From RGIG5299 sp045542315 (lineage in GTDB: Bacteria; Bacillota; Clostridia; Oscillospirales; RGIG5299): DNA of 17,319 bases. This document shows, one piece after another, positions 13,581-17,319 of this stretch. The stretch's first letter is position 1. Each line of letters begins with the position of its first letter. Location: the NCBI GenBank assembly GCA_045542315.1, contig JAZQKU010000026.1, positions 1 through 17,319 on the forward strand. The letters are read 5' to 3'. The notes beneath the pieces are model-generated. The model saw only the letters and a program-made list of their open reading frames with translations, was not told where the DNA came from and did no database searches. A program made the position numbers and the translations under genes.

Positions 13581-16500
13581 TCAGTTTTTCTTTACCGAAA
13601 GGACCGCGGTCTCGCCGTTTATATCCCATTCCTTAACGGAATCGGCATTTGCGGCATCACCGATGATGATTTCGTCAGCCAAAACTATCTTTGAAACGCT
13701 TTCCTTGTTTGCGGAAACTGCGTTTATAACCTTTTCGCTTCCGCTTATCCAAACGGTAATGCGGTCGGTAACGTTAAATCCCGTTTCCTTTCTCATCGTC
13801 TGAAGCTTTGAAACAACCTCGTTTACAAAGCCCTCGTTGATAAGCTCTGCGGTAAGCTCTGTGTCAAGAGCAACGGTAACGGTGCCGTCGGTCTCCGAAA
13901 CGTAGCCCTCCATCTGCTTGGTCTCAATGAGAAGGTCCTCGGTGTGAAGCTCGATATCACCGATAGAAAGAGTCATTGTAATAAAGCCCTTTTCGTCAAG
14001 CGATCTCTTGGCTTCCTTGCCGTCAAGCTCCGAAAGCTTCTGGCGGATATCGTTAAGCTGCTTGCCGTACTTCGGACCGAGCGTCTTAAGCTGAGGCTTG
14101 AAGCTGTAGGAAACGAAGGATGAAGCGTCGTTTGTAAGCTCTGCCTTGTGAATGTTAAGCTCGTCTGCAATGATGGTGAGATATTCCTCTGAAATATCCT
14201 TTGCCGACTGCAGATAGATTACCGAAAGAGGCTGACGGTTCTTTATGGCAACGGCGTTTCTTGCCGCTCTTCCGAGGAATACCGCCTTCAAAACGATATC
14301 CATCGATGCCTCGAGATTTTTGTCTATACGGCTCTCGTCTGCCTCGGGGTAGGCTGTGAGGTGGATGCTTTCGGGAGCGTCCTTGTCAACCGAGCGGACG
14401 AGGTTCTGGTAAATGCTCTCTGTCATAAAGGGGATCATAGGAGCCGCCGCCTTTGAAACGGTTACCAAAGCGGTCCAGAGAGTCATATAAGCGGCGATCT
14501 TATCTTCGGTAAGATCGGTGCCCCAGAATCTTTCACGGCTTCTGCGGACGTACCAGTTTGACATCTCGTCAACGAACTTCTCCAAAACGGCTGCCGATTC
14601 GGGAATACGGTATTTGTCCATATTCTCCTTAACGTCGTTTACCGCCGTGTTAAGACGGGAAAGAAGCCATTTATCCATAATGGTAAGACGGCAATCGGAG
14701 AGACTGTATTTCATCGGGTCGAAGTTATCGATTCCCGCGTAAAGCACGAAGAAGGCGTAGGTGTTCCAAAGGGTTCCGAGGAATTTGCGCTGGCCCTCAA
14801 GAACCGCTCTGTCGATAAATCTCGAGGGAAGCCACGGCGCCGAGTTGGTGTAGAAATACCATCTTATCGTGTCTGCACCGTATTTTGCAAGAGCCTCGAA
14901 GGGATCAACCGCATTGCCCTTTGATTTCGACATCTTCTGACCGTTTTCGTCGCAAACAAGGCCCAAAACGACAACGTTTTTATAGGGCGACTTGTTAAAG
15001 AGTATAGTAGAGATCGCAAGGAGTGAATAGAACCAACCGCGAGTCTGGTCAACAGCCTCGGAGATGAAGTTTGCGGGGAACTGACGCTCGAAAACCTCTT
15101 TGTTCTCAAAGGGGTAGTGATGCTGTGCAAAGGGCATTGCGCCGCTGTCGAACCAGCAGTCTATAACCTCAGGCACGCGGTGCATCTCGCCGCCGCACTT
15201 TTCGCATTTAATGGTAATTTCGTCAATATAAGGTCTGTGAAGCTCAACGGTTTCGGGGCAGTTTGAGGACATAGAGCGAAGCTCCTCAACAGAGCCTATC
15301 GAGTGGCGGTGACCACAACTGCATTCCCAAATGTTAAGGGGAGTACCCCAATAACGGTTACGGGAAATGCCCCAATCCTGAACGTTTTCGAGCCAATCGC
15401 CGAATCTTCCGGTTCCAATGCTCTCGGGCACCCAGTTTACGGTTTTGTTGTTCTTTATAAGGTCCTCTTTAACGGCGGTCATTTTAATAAACCAGCTGTC
15501 TCTCGCGTAGTAGATAAGGGGAGTGCCGCAACGCCAGCAGTGAGGATAGCTATGCTCGTAAACGGGAGCAGAGAAGAGCTTGCCCGATTTATCGAGGTCA
15601 ATGAGTATCTCCTTGTCGGCGTTCTTGCAAAACATTCCCGCCCAAGAGGTCTCCTTGGTCATCTCGCCCTTCTGGTCAACTAACTGAACGAAGGGAAGCT
15701 CGTATTTTCTTCCGACGTTTGCGTCGTCCTCACCGAATGCGGGAGCAATGTGAACGATACCGGTACCGTCTGTGAGGGTAACGTAACCGTCACAGGTGAT
15801 ATACCAGCATTTCTCCTTGGGAGAAACGAAGCTCCAGAGCGGCTCGTATTCCTTGTATTCAAGGTCCTTGCCGAGATAGCTTTCAATTATTTCGTAGCCC
15901 TCGCCCAAAACGGTGTCGCAAAGCGCCTTCGCCATATAATAAACGTAGTCGCCCGATTTTACCTTAACGTATTCCTCCTTGGGATTTACGCAAAGCGCGA
16001 CGTTTGAGGGAAGAGTCCAGGGGGTAGTGGTCCATGCAAGGAAATAGGCGTCCTCGCCCTTTGCCTTAAAGCGGACGATAGCCGAGCGCTCCTTGACGTC
16101 CTTATAGCCCTGCGCAACCTCGTGGCTCGAAAGAGGAGTGCCGCAACGGGGACAGTAGGGAACTATCTTAAAGCCCTTATACAAAAGACCCTTGTTCCAG
16201 ATCTCCTTAAGTGCCCACCATTCGGACTCAATGAAGTTGTTGTCGTAGGTGATATAGGGGTTATCCATATCTGCCCAGAAGCCAACGGTATCGGAGAAAT
16301 CCTCCCACATTCCCTTGTATTTCCAAACGCTCTCGCGGCATTTCTCAATAAAGGGGAGAAGACCGTATTTTTCGATCTGCTCCTTGCCGTCGAGGTTGAG
16401 CATCTTTTCAACCTCAAGCTCAACGGGAAGACCGTGGGTATCCCAGCCTGCCTTACGGGGAACGTCGTAGCCTCTCATAGTGTAGTAACGGGGGAAGAGG

Positions 16501-16697
16501 TCCTTTATCGCGCGGGTGAGCACGTGACCGATATGCGGCTTGCCGTTTGCGGTGGGCGGGCCGTCGTAAAAGGTGTAGCTCTCCTTTCCGTCGTTTACCT
16601 TGCAGCTTTTTTCAAATATTTTGTTTTCCTTCCAGAACTTTTCGGTTTGCTTCTCTCGTGAAACAAACTTAAGGTCGCTATCGACCTTCTGAAACAT
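13581..16697 (-). CDS. ileS: Isoleucyl-tRNA synthetase, long (type 2-like) form
   Basis: The protein has 1038 aa from the ATG at 16695-16697, preceded by AAAGGAT. The frame stays open a further 76 codons upstream, but that stretch is the T-box leader and is not coding. Class I signatures are PHIGH (54-58) and KMSKS (588-592). The editing domain is recognisable by TTTPWTLPSN and GTGIVHIAPAFGEDD, and the WWALKEIWNKGLLYKG block is typical of IleRS. It charges tRNA-Ile and hydrolyses Val-tRNA-Ile. Its length exceeds the ~920 aa bacterial type 1 enzyme of B. subtilis and fits the type 2, eukaryote-like form, which is known to tolerate mupirocin; this subtype is inferred from length and general look. 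It is controlled by the T-box upstream and converges with metY. Confidence 0.96.
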   Translation of the reverse strand: MFQKVDSDLKFVSREKQTEKFWKENKIFEKSCKVNDGKESYTFYDGPPTANGKPHIGHVLTRAIKDLFPRYYTMRGYDVPRKAGWDTHGLPVELEVEKMLNLDGKEQIEKYGLLPFIEKCRESVWKYKGMWEDFSDTVGFWADMDNPYITYDNNFIESEWWALKEIWNKGLLYKGFKIVPYCPRCGTPLSSHEVAQGYKDVKERSAIVRFKAKGEDAYFLAWTTTPWTLPSNVALCVNPKEEYVKVKSGDYVYYMAKALCDTVLGEGYEIIESYLGKDLEYKEYEPLWSFVSPKEKCWYITCDGYVTLTDGTGIVHIAPAFGEDDANVGRKYELPFVQLVDQKGEMTKETSWAGMFCKNADKEILIDLDKSGKLFSAPVYEHSYPHCWRCGTPLIYYARDSWFIKMTAVKEDLIKNNKTVNWVPESIGTGRFGDWLENVQDWGISRNRYWGTPLNIWECSCGHRHSIGSVEELRSMSSNCPETVELHRPYIDEITIKCEKCGGEMHRVPEVIDCWFDSGAMPFAQHHYPFENKEVFERQFPANFISEAVDQTRGWFYSLLAISTILFNKSPYKNVVVLGLVCDENGQKMSKSKGNAVDPFEALAKYGADTIRWYFYTNSAPWLPSRFIDRAVLEGQRKFLGTLWNTYAFFVLYAGIDNFDPMKYSLSDCRLTIMDKWLLSRLNTAVNDVKENMDKYRIPESAAVLEKFVDEMSNWYVRRSRERFWGTDLTEDKIAAYMTLWTALVTVSKAAAPMIPFMTESIYQNLVRSVDKDAPESIHLTAYPEADESRIDKNLEASMDIVLKAVFLGRAARNAVAIKNRQPLSVIYLQSAKDISEEYLTIIADELNIHKAELTNDASSFVSYSFKPQLKTLGPKYGKQLNDIRQKLSELDGKEAKRSLDEKGFITMTLSIGDIELHTEDLLIETKQMEGYVSETDGTVTVALDTELTAELINEGFVNEVVSKLQTMRKETGFNVTDRITVWISGSEKVINAVSANKESVSKIVLADEIIIGDAANADSVKEWDINGETAVLSVKKN

Positions 16698-16722
16698 AGT
16701 ATTTATCCTTTCGTTTTGTAAT

Positions 16723-16945
16723 AAAAAAACCGCCTTTTCGCAATGAAAAGACGGAAGGTCACCATTTTCTTTGCCACGTACAAAAAATACGCCTACCTTT
16801 AACGCAGATAATACGTCGCCGCCTACTGACAAATGCTTTCGGAGCGCAGCTCGGGAGTGATTTGTTTTACACCGTTCCTGTCGGCATTTCAGCATAGAGC
16901 CGACTCTCTGTGAGGCTTTTTGCAAAACGTTTCTCCGTCATTGCC
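16723..16945 (-). ncRNA. T-box leader of ileS, isoleucine specifier (ATC)
   Basis: Read on the minus strand: Stem I opens with TGAC (16940-16937), whose partner GTCA closes it. Distal stem I signatures AGAGAG and GCTGAAA follow. The specifier loop reads AAATCAC with ATC (Ile) at 16861-16859, before GAGCTGC, the usual context. AGTAGG and GGTAGG blocks follow. The T-box bulge is TGGT (16764-16761) in ATGGTGACC, able to pair with a tRNA ending ACCA. The terminator is the 10-bp stem CCGTCTTTTC / GAAAAGGCGG with one G-T pair (16754-16745 with 16739-16730), then seven T (16729-16723). Uncharged tRNA-Ile should promote antitermination and raise ileS expression. Confidence 0.9.
16730..16754 (-). terminator. 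Regulated terminator of the ileS T-box
   Basis: The stem of CCGTCTTTTC (5' arm on the minus strand) and GAAAAGGCGG closes a five-base loop and is followed by a run of seven T. The 5' arm's TTTTC can instead pair with GAAAA just before the T-box bulge, forming the competing antiterminator. Confidence 0.85.
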
Positions 16946-16959
16946 TTTTAATCTTATAT

Positions 16960-16988
16960 ATTTTATCATAATAAAAGGATATTTGCAA
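16960..16988 (-). promoter_or_regulatory. Promoter of the ileS T-box transcript
   Basis: On the minus strand TTGCAA (16988-16983) and TAAAAT (16965-16960) are separated by 17 bases. Transcription would start near 16953, just before Stem I. The boxes resemble those of metY. Confidence 0.65.
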
Positions 16989-17017
16989 GTATTTTATATT
17001 TTTTCTTTAAAATATTA

Positions 17018-17046
17018 TTGACAAATCGTAATTAAATGATTATAAT
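17018..17046 (+). promoter_or_regulatory. Consensus promoter of tRNA-Trp
   Basis: A perfect TTGACA (17018-17023) and a perfect TATAAT (17041-17046) are separated by exactly 17 bases. Transcription should start near 17053, seven bases before the tRNA. This is the strongest promoter in the window. Confidence 0.9.
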
Positions 17047-17059
17047 ATAATGCGGACAC

Positions 17060-17135
17060 AGGGGTATAGCTCAGCTGGTAGAGTACCGGTCTCCAAAACC
17101 GTGGGTCGCGGGTTCGAATCCTCCTGCCCCTGCCA
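17060..17135 (+). tRNA. tRNA-Trp (anticodon CCA), 3' CCA encoded
   Basis: The gene has 76 bases. The acceptor arms AGGGGTA and TGCCCCT pair fully with one T-G. The discriminator is G and CCA is encoded. The anticodon loop CTCCAAA carries CCA, which reads TGG. The D-loop (AGCTGGTA) and TTCGAAT T-loop are standard. Two stems are imperfect: C27 faces T43 in the anticodon stem and C50 faces C64 in the T-stem, with T-G pairs at 10-25 and 51-63. The strong promoter and terminator argue that it is nevertheless expressed. An annotated-looking ORF on the opposite strand is an artefact of the tRNA sequence. Confidence 0.93.
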
Positions 17136-17146
17136 AAACAAAAAAC

Positions 17147-17167
17147 CACCCAACAGGGTGTTTTTTT
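17147..17167 (+). terminator. Intrinsic terminator of tRNA-Trp
   Basis: The stem CACCC (17147-17151) and GGGTG (17156-17160) has an AACA loop and is extended by A/T pairs with one bulged C. It is followed by seven T, then GTTTTT. It begins 11 bases after the encoded CCA. Confidence 0.85.
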
Positions 17168-17189
17168 GTTTTTGTAGAGTAAAAGATCT

Positions 17190-17301
17190 GAACCCGCAGG
17201 GTTCGTCGAAGCAGGACAAAATGCGCGATAGCATTTTGGAACTGCGAAGTCGGGAGCACGAAGGTTTTGCCGCTTACGGCTCGCAGCCGTCGGCATAAAC
17301 C
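17190..17301. repeat. Cluster of short palindromes after tRNA-Trp
   Basis: GAACCC-GCA-GGGTTC (17190-17204), AAAATGC-GCGATA-GCATTTT (17218-17237) and a branched structure at 17263-17301 follow one another. The last has an outer stem GGTTTTGCCG with CGGCATAAACC (one bulge) and an inner CGGCT-CGC-AGCCG. No gene is seen from 17136 to the window end. The short ORFs here look like repeat translation, not proteins. Confidence 0.5.
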
Positions 17302-17319
17302 GAGAGCGCACCGTATCCT

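Noticed and set aside
16122..16661. 179-aa plus-strand ORF opposite ileS
   Set aside because: Shadow of a strongly conserved gene; no ribosome binding site or recognisable domain.
16698..16925. 76-codon N-terminal extension of ileS
   Set aside because: It covers the T-box leader and its terminator. IleRS homology begins at MFQKVDSDLK, with a ribosome binding site just before that ATG.
17015..17311. 98-aa minus-strand ORF and related short ORFs over the tRNA-Trp gene
   Set aside because: They are antisense or frame-shifted reads of the tRNA, its terminator and palindromes; peptides of this kind are a known mis-annotation artefact.

Overview
The window looks like a chromosomal segment of a spore-forming member of the class Clostridia (Firmicutes), most likely an uncultured gut-type lineage. 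The reasons are the sporulation genes ylbJ, yqfC and yqfD, the yqfCD-ybeY-era-yqzL-recO gene order typical of Firmicutes, a class I T-box leader in front of ileS, strong AGGAG-type ribosome binding sites, and families of short palindromic repeats of the kind seen in gut Clostridia. The assignment to class is confident; a genus cannot be named from this sequence alone.

Layout. (a) Bases 1-2200 look accessory. They hold the 3' end of one gene (2-388, +) and, converging on it across a shared bidirectional terminator, a complete gene (437-2074, -) encoding an ECF-type sigma factor fused to an extra winged-helix segment and a large C-terminal domain of unknown function. The fragment at the left edge aligns by eye with the C-terminus of that protein, so the two genes appear to be paralogues facing each other. 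(b) Bases 2105-2550 carry no gene but hold a palindromic MITE-like repeat and nested hairpins including a terminator. (c) Bases 2551-3774 (-) encode a DUF4886-type SGNH hydrolase-like protein with its own sigma-A promoter, whose -35 box lies inside the end of ylbJ. (d) ylbJ (3825-4763, -) diverges from a seven-gene (+) operon: yqfC, yqfD, ybeY, era, yqzL, recO, mutS2 (4853-11004). This operon mixes mother-cell sporulation proteins with 16S rRNA maturation (YbeY, Era) and DNA repair or ribosome rescue (RecO, MutS2). (e) An RluA-family pseudouridine synthase gene (10924-11817, -) overlaps the 3' end of mutS2 by 81 bases and has a promoter that predicts a leaderless mRNA. It diverges from metY (11919-13187, +), which makes homocysteine from O-acetylhomoserine. 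(f) Bases 13188-13580 lie between the convergent metY and ileS and hold a 370-base element with imperfect terminal inverted repeats of about 38 bases. Nested inside it is an array of GTGAAGTT motifs separated by small hairpins. (g) ileS (13581-16697, -) encodes a long (1038 aa) isoleucyl-tRNA synthetase behind a T-box leader with an ATC specifier. It diverges from a tRNA-Trp gene (17060-17135, +) with a near-perfect promoter and a terminator, followed by another hairpin-rich stretch to the window end.

The most novel-looking items are the sigma/winged-helix fusion with its facing paralogue, the terminal-inverted-repeat element with the GTGAAGTT hairpin array, the predicted leaderless rluA transcript with its antisense overlap into mutS2, and a tRNA-Trp with mismatched stems. 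All calls rest on reading the sequence; no database search was run.
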